From Candidatus Poribacteria bacterium (GTDB lineage: Bacteria > Poribacteria > WGA-4E > WGA-3G), in assembly GCA_028820635.1 (NCBI GenBank), contig JAPPIG010000019.1, positions 124,001 through 188,000 of the forward strand: a stretch of DNA of 64,000 nucleotides, in the 5' to 3' direction. Below are positions 25,614 through 34,037 of the stretch, piece after piece (the stretch's first letter is position 1; each line of letters begins with the position of its first letter). The notes beneath the pieces were generated by a model. That model was not told where the DNA came from, ran no database searches, and saw only the letters and a program-made list of their open reading frames with translations. Position numbers and translations under genes: made by a program.

Positions 25614-26573
25614 ATGCGTGTTCTCTTTATGGGCACCAGTGAATTTGCAATTCCCGCGCTGAAAGAACTTATTGCCCATCATTTTGAAATTGTTGCTGTA
25701 GTAACTCAACCTGATCGTCCAAGTGGAAGAGGCAAAAAACTGACTCCGCCACCAGTGAAGCAGATTGCAACAGAGTATCACCTTAAGGTTTTTCAACCAG
25801 AGAAGGTTAGAGCACCAGAATTTGTTCGGACGCTGAAACAACTTGCTCCAGATGTTATTATCGTAGCTGCTTTCGGTCAACTTCTACCGCAAACAGTTTT
25901 GGATATTCCGCCATGTGGTGTTATAAACTTACACCCTTCTCTGTTGCCGAAATATAGAGGTGCAGCCCCAATTCAATGGGCATTAATTAACGGCGAGAAG
26001 GAGACAGGTGTAACACTTATGCTCTTGGATGCCGGAGAAGATACGGGTGATATAATTTGCATGGATCAGATACCTATAGAACTTGAAGATACGACAGAAA
26101 AATTGCACCATGAATTAGCGATTATTGGGGCAAGGCTTTTAGTCAAAGTGCTGGGCAACTTGCCACATGGACAACCCCCAGTAGCGACAGCGCAGAATCA
26201 TGCTGAGGCAACGCATGCACCACGTTTAACTAAGACCGTTGGACATATCAATTGGAATGAACCTGCAACGACAATACACAATCTAATTAGAGGAACAACG
26301 GGATGGCCAGGGGCATATTCATTTTTTCGGGAAGGAACGCTCCTTAAGATTATTCGGGCACTGCCGCATGAAGATACGCACGAAGTGAAACAAAAAATTC
26401 CAAATGAACTACCTGGAACCATTAAAATTACATCAGAACGACAAATGTTTGTTGTGACAGGTAAAGGTGAACTCCAATTATTGCAAGTTCAACCGGCAAC
26501 TAAAAAGGTTATGGAAATATACGATTTTGTCAATGGGTATCAAATAAAAAGCGGTGAGAGTTTATCAACTTAG
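25614..26573 (+). CDS. fmt: Methionyl-tRNA formyltransferase
   Basis: A 319-residue Fmt transfers formyl from 10-formyl-THF to initiator Met-tRNA. MRVLFMGTSEFAIPAL opens the formyltransferase fold. The catalytic segment NLHPSLLPKYRGAAPIQWAL (Asn and His) and LMLLDAGEDTGDI (Asp) are intact, and the C-terminal OB-like domain follows. The usual partner def is not in the window. Confidence 0.97.
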   Translation: MRVLFMGTSEFAIPALKELIAHHFEIVAVVTQPDRPSGRGKKLTPPPVKQIATEYHLKVFQPEKVRAPEFVRTLKQLAPDVIIVAAFGQLLPQTVLDIPPCGVINLHPSLLPKYRGAAPIQWALINGEKETGVTLMLLDAGEDTGDIICMDQIPIELEDTTEKLHHELAIIGARLLVKVLGNLPHGQPPVATAQNHAEATHAPRLTKTVGHINWNEPATTIHNLIRGTTGWPGAYSFFREGTLLKIIRALPHEDTHEVKQKIPNELPGTIKITSERQMFVVTGKGELQLLQVQPATKKVMEIYDFVNGYQIKSGESLST

Positions 26574-26615
26574 GTGTATAATTCGGTAATAGCCGCATAA
26601 GGATTCAGAAATGGG

Positions 26616-27584
26616 ATGAACAAACTTAATAAGACCTTATGGGGAATGGTCAAGATTGCCACCTATTGTCTAATAGTAACTGGAATTATAGGTTTTTTGA
26701 CGGTTTTTGTTGTGATTCCGCAGTGGGTTAAATCGAATGAGATTTTGGTTCCAAACCTTGTAGGTAAACACTATTACCAAGCAATAAATTCACTTTCCAA
26801 GGCTGGGTTGGAGGCAGAAAAAACCATTCTGCAATCCAGTAGCAACGAAGAACCAATAGGAAATGTCGTTTCACAAGACCCCGTTGCAAATATCAGTATC
26901 AACCCCCACCATACCGTTAAACTTACAGTGAGTATTGGGCCAGATCTAACGCCTGTTCCATCAGTAATTGGAAAATCGAGAGATACGGCATACGAAACGC
27001 TTAAGTCTGCGGGTTTCCACCTAAATTCAGTCGCTTATGTCCATTCGACAAAATATTTGTTGGATACCGTCATAGCTCAAAGCCCATCTGAGGGTAGTCA
27101 AAGACAACGCGACAGCCATGTGAACATATTGGTAAGTCTTGGAAGAAAACCCCTGCAAATTAAACTGCCTGACCTGAAGGATCAACCTGTAAATGAGGTT
27201 TTGCCAGCACTTGAAGCGATTGGTCTAAATGTTGAAATTGAAAACATTCCACACCCAAAAATCAAACAGGGGAGAATAATTAGTCACGAAAAACTTGTCC
27301 AAAGTGGGGATTTGATAACTTTGGAAGTCAGCGGCATAAGGGGTGAAACAGAAAACAGTGGCAGGTGGTTAACACATAAACACACTGTCAGCGAAGGAGG
27401 GAATCGCTCACTTAATGTCAAAATCGTTGTTTTTGATGACTATAGTGAACGCGATGTAATTGATGCATCTTTTGGACCTGGAGCCGTCATTGACTTAGAA
27501 AAGAGAAGGATCAAGGTTTTTGGTGCGGCTCACGTAATTGTGTTTGAAGACGGTAAAAAATTGTATGAACGTCGTTATCAATAA
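26616..27584 (+). CDS. Membrane-anchored three-PASTA-domain protein
   Basis: A 322-residue protein has one N-terminal membrane helix (about 12-35) followed by three PASTA repeats: VPNLVGKHYYQAINSL near 46, VPSVIGKSRDTAYETL near 115 and LPDLKDQPVNEVLPAL near 187. The C-terminal domain is unrecognised. PASTA domains bind muropeptides or beta-lactams and are normally part of Ser/Thr kinases or PBPs, but neither domain is present here. The fmt-PASTA-rpe order echoes the fmt-pknB-rpe neighbourhood of other bacteria. Confidence 0.85.
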   Translation: MNKLNKTLWGMVKIATYCLIVTGIIGFLTVFVVIPQWVKSNEILVPNLVGKHYYQAINSLSKAGLEAEKTILQSSSNEEPIGNVVSQDPVANISINPHHTVKLTVSIGPDLTPVPSVIGKSRDTAYETLKSAGFHLNSVAYVHSTKYLLDTVIAQSPSEGSQRQRDSHVNILVSLGRKPLQIKLPDLKDQPVNEVLPALEAIGLNVEIENIPHPKIKQGRIISHEKLVQSGDLITLEVSGIRGETENSGRWLTHKHTVSEGGNRSLNVKIVVFDDYSERDVIDASFGPGAVIDLEKRRIKVFGAAHVIVFEDGKKLYERRYQ

Positions 27585-27626
27585 CCTTGCGGAGCATCGG
27601 TAACTGTAAATCGGAGGGAAGCTCAA

Positions 27627-28286
27627 ATTTTCAAACAACCCAAAATAGCGCCATCTCTGTTAGCATCTGACTTCAGCCGTTTTGGTGAAGAGGTCATACG
27701 AGTTGTTGAGGCAGGTGCTGATTTGCTTCATTTTGATGTAATGGATGGCGAATTTGTCCCAAACTTCGGTATAAGTCCCCCGTTAATTGCTGCAGTACGT
27801 GAAAAAACAGACGTGCCATTTGACGTGCATATCATGGTAACCCGTCCGCTGCGATACATAGATGCCCTTGCATCTGCCGGGGCAAATCTGATAACCTTCC
27901 ATATTGAGAGTGAAGATGATCCCAATGAGATAATTACCGCAATTAAGGCACATGACATTAAAGTTGGCTTGGCATTTTCACCCAAAACACCAACTGAGAC
28001 GGTTACACCCTATCTGACACATATTGATCTTGTATTACCAATGAGTGTTGAGCCAGGATTCGGCGGACAATCATTTATACCAAGTACCCTTGAGAAAATT
28101 GAAAAATTGCATCATGAAATTCAAGATATTGATAATTCGCCTGACATTTCGGTAGATGGAGGTGTAACAGTAGATATAGGTCCACAGACTGTCCGTCATG
28201 GTGCAACAATTCTTGTGGCAGGTACAGCAATTTTTAAAAGCGAACATCCGAAAGCAGTTATAGAAAAATTACGAACTTTAGTATAA
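27627..28286 (+). CDS. rpe: Ribulose-phosphate 3-epimerase with apparent ATT start codon
   Basis: Rpe interconverts ribulose-5-phosphate and xylulose-5-phosphate. The conserved N-terminus K-I-A-P-S-L-L-A-S-D-F is encoded from 27642, upstream of the first ATG/GTG/TTG in frame (TTG 27723, inside the barrel). Between the preceding in-frame stop (27582-27584) and 27723 there is no standard start. ATT at 27627 has GGAGGG (27613-27618) eight bases before it and gives 219 residues, the normal family length. HFDVMDGEFVPN, DVHIMV, SVEPGFGGQ and SVDGGV are all intact. The start is inferred; a sequencing error is possible. Confidence 0.88.
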   Translation: MFKQPKIAPSLLASDFSRFGEEVIRVVEAGADLLHFDVMDGEFVPNFGISPPLIAAVREKTDVPFDVHIMVTRPLRYIDALASAGANLITFHIESEDDPNEIITAIKAHDIKVGLAFSPKTPTETVTPYLTHIDLVLPMSVEPGFGGQSFIPSTLEKIEKLHHEIQDIDNSPDISVDGGVTVDIGPQTVRHGATILVAGTAIFKSEHPKAVIEKLRTLV

Positions 28287-28320
28287 ACTTGAATTCCTAT
28301 ATGATTGACATAAGAAAAAG

Positions 28321-29040
28321 ATGCATACGTTCTATGTTCCTTCAATTCGGATTAATGAAAACATTGCTACGATTACTGGTTCAGAACAACACCACCTCCG
28401 AAATGTGCTTCGTTTGGAACCTGGCGATACAATCCGAATTATTGATGGAGAAGGAAGCGTCTGTATCGGAAAAATATTTGAAATTAATGCAGAGTCAGTG
28501 GAGACAAAAATCCTTAACTACGAGTTTCATGTAAGAAATACACCGTCTCTAATGCTTTTCCAAGCGTTGCCAAAAAACGATAAGATGGAGTTGATTTTAC
28601 AGAAGACGACCGAACTTGGAGTAACACGAATTGTCCCTATGTCAACAGAACGTACATTACAGAAACCGAGTGAAAATCGTTGTGAACGTTGGCATCGTAT
28701 TGTCCTCTCAGCAACAAAGCAGTGCAAACGCCCGTGGTTACCAGAACTTCATGAGGTGCAAAAATTTAATGAATCTCTGAACACGATCCAAAAATATGCG
28801 CTCAGTCTGATTTTCTGGGAAAATGAGAAGCAACAACATATCAAAACAGTGTTGAGAGAAAAAACTAAGGTAGAATCTATCGCACTTTTAGTTGGTCCAG
28901 AAGGTGGTTTTACCGATAAGGAAGTTAACGCTGCAATTGAAAACGGGTGTATTCCCGTGACGATTGGTTCAAATATCTTGAGAACAGAAACCGCTGCAAT
29001 TGCGGGAATTACTATCGCCGCTTATGAATATCAGTTGTAA
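28321..29040 (+). CDS. rsmE: 16S rRNA (uracil-1498-N3)-methyltransferase RsmE
   Basis: A 239-residue SPOUT methyltransferase has the N-terminal PUA-like domain (HTFYVPSIRIN, then EQHHLRNVLRLEPGD near 24) and the C-terminal knot with LLVGPEGGFTDKEV near 190 and LGSNILRTETAA-like SNILRTETAAIAG near 219. It methylates U1498 of 16S rRNA. It follows rpe by 34 bases. Confidence 0.95.
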   Translation: MHTFYVPSIRINENIATITGSEQHHLRNVLRLEPGDTIRIIDGEGSVCIGKIFEINAESVETKILNYEFHVRNTPSLMLFQALPKNDKMELILQKTTELGVTRIVPMSTERTLQKPSENRCERWHRIVLSATKQCKRPWLPELHEVQKFNESLNTIQKYALSLIFWENEKQQHIKTVLREKTKVESIALLVGPEGGFTDKEVNAAIENGCIPVTIGSNILRTETAAIAGITIAAYEYQL

Positions 29041-29050
29041 TCTAACCTGT

Positions 29051-29123
29051 GGTGAAGGTAGGCGTGGTTTCCCGCCGAATGCCAAACGCGCATTCGGCGT
29101 TGATTCCCCTCGCTGGTGCAGAG
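29051..29123. repeat. REP-like palindrome between rsmE and mtaB
   Basis: It contains GGTAGGCGTGG and the hairpin CGAATGC-CAAACGC-GCATTCG. It belongs by composition to the same dispersed palindrome group as 7767-7842. Confidence 0.5.
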
Positions 29124-29161
29124 TACCATTAATTGAAATCTAACTTAAAAACAATGAAACA

Positions 29162-30472
29162 ATGAAAACAGCAAAACTGATTACAATGGGGTGCAAGGTT
29201 AATCAATACGACACGCAATCAATGCGGGAAACACTTGTCCGCAACGGTTACACCGTTGTAGACGAAACACAACCTGCAGATTTGTATCTCGTAAATACAT
29301 GCACGGTTACAAACGCTGCTGATCAGAAAGCACGCCAAGTTATTCGGCGGGCAATTCGACAGAATCCAAACGCCGATGTGCTGGTTACCGGGTGTTATGC
29401 TGAAAGTGATCGGAAGGCCATTGATCAAATACCGGGTGTGACGTTTGTATTCGGCAACCGTGAAAAAGCAGATTTTCAAACCTATCTTGATAAGTTGCAT
29501 GCCGAGACACCTCTCCAGATTCAACCTATTCAGCACGATGCAATTCGAGAACACGCGCGATTTAGCAGCGGGGTTAGCAACGCTGGCAAACGCACACGTG
29601 CCTTGATAAAGGTCCAGGATGGTTGTAGCGCTTTTTGCACCTATTGCATCATCCCGTATGTGCGAGGCAGGATGACAAGTCGCCCACTTTCTGAGATAGT
29701 TGATGAAGCGCAGCGGATTGCCGATAGCGGAATCAAGGAAATTGTGATTACCGGCGTACATCTTGGTGCTTATGGACAAGACACAGGAAGAGACAAGGAT
29801 ATTGCAGATATCTTAGAACAGATACACGGTGTTGATGGTATTGAACGTATCCGCTTCAGCTCAATAGAACCGATGTATTTTCCCGATATCCTCTCTGAAC
29901 GGATGTCTGCCCTTCCAAAGTGTATGCCCCACTTCCATATTCCTATTCAATCGGGATCAGATAATGTTTTACGTAGAATGCGCCGCCGTTATACTACCAA
30001 GCAATTTGCTCATCTTGTTGATACGCTACGTGCGCGTTTTACCGATGATGTTGGTATCACGACAGACATAATGGTCGGGTTTCCCGGTGAAACCGAAGCG
30101 GATTTCAACGATTCGCTTGAGTTCATTGAAAAAATCGGATTTAGTCAACTGCATGTGTTTCGGTACTCCCCGCGTAAGGGCACACCTGCAGCCGCTTACA
30201 CAGACCAAATACCTACTCATGTTTCTGCTGAACGAAGTAAGGCGATGATTGAATTGGGAAACCAACTCAATACAGCGTTTCGTAAACGGATGCTGGGTAA
30301 ACAAAAAAATGTGTTAGTTGAAGAAAGTAGGGAAGGTAAAAGAAACTTTCTTGCGGGATTTACAGACAACTATCTCCGCGTGCTTTTAGATGCCCCAGAT
30401 TCTACGATAAATCAAATTCTTAGGGTTAAGTTAACAACTTTAGATGACGAATTCGTTTACGGAATGTGTTAA
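29162..30472 (+). CDS. mtaB: tRNA t6A37 methylthiotransferase MtaB
   Basis: A 436-residue radical-SAM methylthiotransferase converts t6A37 to ms2t6A in tRNA. The N-terminal UPF0004 domain has three cluster cysteines (GCKVNQYD, NTCTVTN, TGCYAE). The radical-SAM domain has CSAFCTYC (C-x3-C-x2-C) followed by IIPYVRG, and the C-terminus carries a TRAM-like region. Subfamily assignment to MtaB rather than MiaB rests on the N-terminus and length. Its last bases overlap the longer frame of the next gene. Confidence 0.93.
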   Translation: MKTAKLITMGCKVNQYDTQSMRETLVRNGYTVVDETQPADLYLVNTCTVTNAADQKARQVIRRAIRQNPNADVLVTGCYAESDRKAIDQIPGVTFVFGNREKADFQTYLDKLHAETPLQIQPIQHDAIREHARFSSGVSNAGKRTRALIKVQDGCSAFCTYCIIPYVRGRMTSRPLSEIVDEAQRIADSGIKEIVITGVHLGAYGQDTGRDKDIADILEQIHGVDGIERIRFSSIEPMYFPDILSERMSALPKCMPHFHIPIQSGSDNVLRRMRRRYTTKQFAHLVDTLRARFTDDVGITTDIMVGFPGETEADFNDSLEFIEKIGFSQLHVFRYSPRKGTPAAAYTDQIPTHVSAERSKAMIELGNQLNTAFRKRMLGKQKNVLVEESREGKRNFLAGFTDNYLRVLLDAPDSTINQILRVKLTTLDDEFVYGMC

Positions 30473-30540
30473 CAACACCTGTTAATAAAAAATTGGGCAC
30501 AAACCTCGCCCTATATTATCTTTCTCTTGGAGGAAACATT

Positions 30541-31626
30541 TTGTCAAAATTAAAAATTGTTTTTCTATTCTTTGCTATACTTTTTGCCGTGTCGGGGTGT
30601 GAAAAAATAACAGATAAAGTAATATTGCCGCCCGATACGACACCGACAGATATGCAACCTCTTACAGTGATGACCTATAATGTATATGTCGGCGGCAGTG
30701 CTGATCCCCTTCTATCCGTAGAGAACTTAGGACAAGTGCCGGGAGAAGTTGCTAAAATATATAACAACATCATGGCATCCGATTTCCCGGGACGTGCTGT
30801 GGCAATTGCAAAATCCATCAAAACGCATCAACCCCACCTTATCGGACTGCAAGAAATTACATTAATTCGCCGTCAAAGTCCGGGGGACCTCATCTTAGGT
30901 GGCACAGTTTCGGCTGAAGAGGTCATCTTGGATTTCCTCAAAATCTTGATGGATGCACTCCAAGCAGAAGGCTTAAATTATCAAGTCGCTGCACAAGTTG
31001 AAAATATAGATATTGAAATGCCGATATTTACTGATACCGGTATTGATGATGTCAGATTAACCGATTATAATGTAATCCTTTCTCGCAGCGATGTTGAAAT
31101 ATCAAATCCGGTGGCAGCTAACTACAAAAATGCGCTTACAATTGAAATGCTCGAGTTTGAAGTAAAAAGAGGCTATGCAGCCGTAGATGCCACTGTTGCA
31201 GGTGTCACTTACCGCGTTGTTAATACACATTTGGAAGTGAAAAGACTCTCGGAGGAAAAAAATATTGCACAAGCACAGGAACTTGTTGATGTCCTTAGTA
31301 ATGAAACTTTACCAATTATTCTATTAGGGGATTTCAATACGAGAGCAACCGATGGCACTGGATACCAACTTTTGTTGTCAGCGGGATATGTTGACGTTTG
31401 GCAGATGGATTCGGAGGGGACAGGTAATACTTGCTGTCAAGATGATGACATATTAAATGAGGTGAGTGATCTCTCGGTACGGATTGACCAAATCTTTGTG
31501 CGAAATATGGATTTATCTCTGCCTGTTCTGTCATTCACAGTCGGCGACAAATCAGCTGACCGACTTCCTTCCGGGTTATGGCCATCTGACCATGCTGGTG
31601 TTGTTGCACAATTTACATTTGAGTAG
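30541..31626 (+). CDS. Endonuclease/exonuclease/phosphatase-family lipoprotein
   Basis: A 361-residue predicted lipoprotein begins with a hydrophobic leader ending in the lipobox A-V-S-G-C (Cys20). A Pro/Asp linker precedes an EEP fold: VMTYNVYVGG, LIGLQEIT (metal Glu), VVNTHLEV, LLGDFNTRATDG and WPSDHAGVVAQF (catalytic His). Members cleave phosphodiesters or phosphomonoesters. TTG 30541 is chosen because TTGGAGGAAAC (30527-30537) stands in front and the leader starts there. A strong terminator follows. Confidence 0.85.
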   Translation: MSKLKIVFLFFAILFAVSGCEKITDKVILPPDTTPTDMQPLTVMTYNVYVGGSADPLLSVENLGQVPGEVAKIYNNIMASDFPGRAVAIAKSIKTHQPHLIGLQEITLIRRQSPGDLILGGTVSAEEVILDFLKILMDALQAEGLNYQVAAQVENIDIEMPIFTDTGIDDVRLTDYNVILSRSDVEISNPVAANYKNALTIEMLEFEVKRGYAAVDATVAGVTYRVVNTHLEVKRLSEEKNIAQAQELVDVLSNETLPIILLGDFNTRATDGTGYQLLLSAGYVDVWQMDSEGTGNTCCQDDDILNEVSDLSVRIDQIFVRNMDLSLPVLSFTVGDKSADRLPSGLWPSDHAGVVAQFTFE

Positions 31627-31650
31627 TACAAAACCTATTGGTTGTTTAAT

Positions 31651-31693
31651 AAAAGACGAGTTCTCACTATAGAGAACTCGTCTTTTGTTTTTA
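31651..31693 (+). terminator. Rho-independent terminator after the EEP lipoprotein
   Basis: A perfect 15-bp stem AAAAGACGAGTTCTC (31651-31665) / GAGAACTCGTCTTTT (31672-31686) has the loop ACTATA and is followed by GTTTTTAT. It is also A-rich on its left side, so it could work in both directions between the convergent genes. Confidence 0.92.
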
Positions 31694-31809
31694 TAGTAAA
31701 AAATTCTAAAATATGTTCACATTTCAATGAATAGCAATCCCGACACGCTCTCGCTGGGCGAGATTTCCTAACCTCGCCAATGTTCAGGTAATTGTGGATT
31801 TTACTATGA
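31691..31809. mobile_element. Probable third member of the TTATAGTG MITE family
   Basis: The left end TTATAGTAAAAAATTC (31691) and right end TAATTGTGGATTTTACTATGA (to 31809) are imperfect inverses. They resemble the ends of the 6776 and 49685 elements. The centre carries CTGGGCGAG...CTCGCCA pairing like that in 11456-11551. Confidence 0.4.
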
Positions 31810-31834
31810 TAAGTTTGTGTTGTTCGTCCTGTGT

Positions 31835-32983
31835 CTACTCAGGTGTTGCCTCAATTATATCATCCTGCGGCATTCCATTAAGAATTTGACGCACACCGAC
31901 ACTTTTGATAGGATTGCGGTTATCATCAAACCCAGAAATACTGGTCGCACCTTCGTAGTTTGTGATTTTAGCAATTGCATCGCGAATCGCAGCCGGATCA
32001 TCTGCCGATCCTACGCTCTCAATTGCCATTGCCAAAATTTTCATGGCATCATAGCCAGTTGCAGCAATCCCGTCAACAGAGCCATATTCCATTGCATAAG
32101 CAGAATTAAAACCTACAGCATCCGGATCTAAGTTGGTACAATAGTAACCATCAACAGGTTCATTATCCTCTAAAGTCGTAGATATCAGCGGATCGTCCCA
32201 ACCATCGCTACCAATGAAGGTAGATGTAATTTCCATTGCACGTGCTTGTGCCATTATCCGTGGTACTGATTTCGGAAAACTGGCGAGAAGAAGCACATCA
32301 GGATTTGCCTCTTTAACTGCAGTAAGTTGGGAATCAAACATCGTCCCGTCGTTGCCTGGATATGTTTGTTCTACAACTACGCTTCCGTCAAGTTCTGTAA
32401 AACTTGCCTTAAATGCTCCGACAAACCCCTCAGAATAAACATCTTTATCCTGCCAAATCATTGCGGCGGTTTTTGCTTCAAGTTGCTCTACGGTAACCTT
32501 TGCCAGAAGTTTTGCTTGTAAGACATTGGAACCTCCAATAAGGAACATAAGATCGTTTGGGTCAGTCGCTTCTGCCGTCACCTCTGCCCTTGTTGCTCCC
32601 AAAAGCACAGGCACAGTTGCAACCGGTCCTACCTTAACCGCATGACTCGAAAACAAAGGACCTAATATTGCAACAACATTGTCCATCTCAACCAAATCTG
32701 TTGCAGACTGAACCACAGTATCTGTTGTTTCCTTTTTAAAGACAAGTTCAACCTGCATGCCAAGCACACCACCGGCTGCGTTGATTTCAGCTTGGGCGAG
32801 TTTTGCCCCATTTCCAAAAGTGATGTAATTTGGATGTGGATGAATCAAACCTACTTTAAGCGTAGATACCATTTCGTCGTCCGTAGGAGGCATCATATCC
32901 ATCATTTTTTCGCACCCAGACAGCCAAGCGACTGAGAGCGTAAGGAACACACAGAGTGTTAACCTAAAAATTTTTGTGTTCAT
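31835..32983 (-). CDS. Branched-chain-amino-acid-type ABC substrate-binding lipoprotein
   Basis: A 382-residue periplasmic-binding protein of the LivK (Peripla_BP_6) fold has lipobox L-S-G-C (Cys24), a Met/Pro/Asp linker, then LKVGLIHPHPNYITFGNGAKLAQ and FVGAFKASFTEL-type segments typical of the family. No permease or ATPase is nearby. The ligand is not predictable. The AGGAG-bearing leader contains an imperfect hairpin at 33002-33025. Confidence 0.85.
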   Translation of the reverse strand: MNTKIFRLTLCVFLTLSVAWLSGCEKMMDMMPPTDDEMVSTLKVGLIHPHPNYITFGNGAKLAQAEINAAGGVLGMQVELVFKKETTDTVVQSATDLVEMDNVVAILGPLFSSHAVKVGPVATVPVLLGATRAEVTAEATDPNDLMFLIGGSNVLQAKLLAKVTVEQLEAKTAAMIWQDKDVYSEGFVGAFKASFTELDGSVVVEQTYPGNDGTMFDSQLTAVKEANPDVLLLASFPKSVPRIMAQARAMEITSTFIGSDGWDDPLISTTLEDNEPVDGYYCTNLDPDAVGFNSAYAMEYGSVDGIAATGYDAMKILAMAIESVGSADDPAAIRDAIAKITNYEGATSISGFDDNRNPIKSVGVRQILNGMPQDDIIEATPE

Positions 32984-33001
32984 AAAATTCTCCTATTTGT
33001 A

Positions 33002-33025
33002 ACTACCGTCACAGTGTCAGGTAGT
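33002..33025 (-). promoter_or_regulatory. Imperfect hairpin in the leader of the LivK-like gene
   Basis: ACTACC at 33002 pairs with GGTAGT ending at 33025 around a CAC-A-GTG core. It lies about 20 bases upstream of the 32983 start. It could be an operator or an mRNA structure. No family match was recognised. Confidence 0.3.
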
Positions 33026-33108
33026 CAGATTTCATATTTTTATTGTACAATGCAATTATAATATTATTTTATGTAGAAAGTCACATTATCTTAAACAAAT
33101 TCGCCAGA

Positions 33109-33150
33109 GGAAAACTTTTGCGTCCGACAACGCGAACGCAAAAGTTTTCC
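33109..33150 (-). terminator. Strong hairpin downstream of the 33163 gene
   Basis: A perfect 14-bp stem GGAAAACTTTTGCG (33109-33122) / CGCAAAAGTTTTCC (33137-33150) lies 13 bases past the stop of the minus-strand gene. There is no T-run on that strand, so it may stabilise an mRNA end rather than terminate by itself. Confidence 0.5.
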
Positions 33151-33162
33151 ACAGACCATTTC

Positions 33163-33600
33163 CTATTCACTGGCATTGGATCGCAGTAAGTGTGCTCCCA
33201 ATGCACCATTTAACAACGGAAGTAGCGCATCAAAGATAATCCACACTACTGATCTGGTTTCAGCTCCGACTGCTGTAAAGTCTTTTGCTACGCCAAAGGT
33301 GCCAAACCAGTTATAGAAGAATAATATTGCTGCAAACATGAATCCGTAAAATAACGTGTTCGCTGCTATAAACTCCTGAACGCTTGAATTCTCCCCGCTT
33401 CGACTCATACGAGCGTAACTAAATATCACCCCCAGCACTATTGAAATTGCAGAGAGGTAGTTAATGTACTTCCAAACGGAACTAAACGGGTTACCTTCTT
33501 CAGCGGACGTATGGTACAAAGGCTCAATAACAGTGTGAATTGCAACTATTGCCGCAATGATGATGAGAACAACGCCTATAACTTTCTTGAGGGCATCCAT
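33163..33600 (-). CDS. Small four-helix membrane protein of unknown function
   Basis: A 145-residue protein has four hydrophobic segments (about 5-25, 42-62, 80-100, 112-135). GGGAGGAG lies just before the ATG on the minus strand. No family is recognised. It is divergent from the double periplasmic-binding gene across a 437-bp intergenic region. Confidence 0.65.
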   Translation of the reverse strand: MDALKKVIGVVLIIIAAIVAIHTVIEPLYHTSAEEGNPFSSVWKYINYLSAISIVLGVIFSYARMSRSGENSSVQEFIAANTLFYGFMFAAILFFYNWFGTFGVAKDFTAVGAETRSVVWIIFDALLPLLNGALGAHLLRSNASE

Positions 33601-33827
33601 GGTTTTTCTCCTCCCGTAATAGGGTTATAGAATTACCTCATAGATATGATTCTGTTAGCTATCGCTAAATTCTATCAAACTGCAAACTGGTCGGTTAATT
33701 ATTGGAAATCATTGGGTGCTCTTAAAGTACGTCCAAATGAATTTCAACACATTTCAATTGTGATTATAGAAAAAGAGCAGCCCTATGTCAAGCGTAAAAC
33801 AATCGAATGACCATTTTGCGCTTTTAT

Positions 33828-33856
33828 TTGACAATAACTAAGAACTATGGAATAAT
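33828..33856 (+). promoter_or_regulatory. Sigma-70-type extended -10 promoter of the double-SBP gene
   Basis: TTGACA (33828-33833), a 17-base spacer ending in TGG, then AATAAT (33851-33856). Transcription would begin near 33863, giving a leader of about 175 bases before ATG 34038. Confidence 0.6.
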
Positions 33857-33969
33857 AGATTTGGTCAAGTTCTTAACATTGAACTTTAGATTGGGACATT
33901 TGACTTCATGTGGTTCTTTGGTATCAAAATACTTGATACAAAGGACATTTTTCAGCGTTAACATATTTG

Positions 33970-34012
33970 GGAGAGGGTAGTAACGCAATTATTTATTCCC
34001 CTCCTGGTTTTT
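33970..34012 (+). promoter_or_regulatory. Attenuator-like hairpin with T-run in the leader
   Basis: GGAGaGGG (33970-33977) pairs with CCCCTCC (33998-34004) with one bulged A and a 20-base loop. It is followed by TGGTTTTT. The structure sits in the transcribed leader, 26 bases before the ATG. The long loop and bulge make it a modest candidate. Confidence 0.3.
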
Positions 34013-34037
34013 AATTTTAAAATTAAGGAGATTCAAA

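Larger units (their letters stand above)
33601..34037. other. Divergent intergenic region with promoter and structured leader
   Basis: It holds the plus-strand promoter at 33828-33856, an inverted repeat CTTTGGTATCA / TGATACAAAG (33916-33943) and an attenuator-like hairpin (33970-34010). The left half (33601-33820) shows nothing recognisable apart from the ribosome site of the minus-strand gene. Confidence 0.5.
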
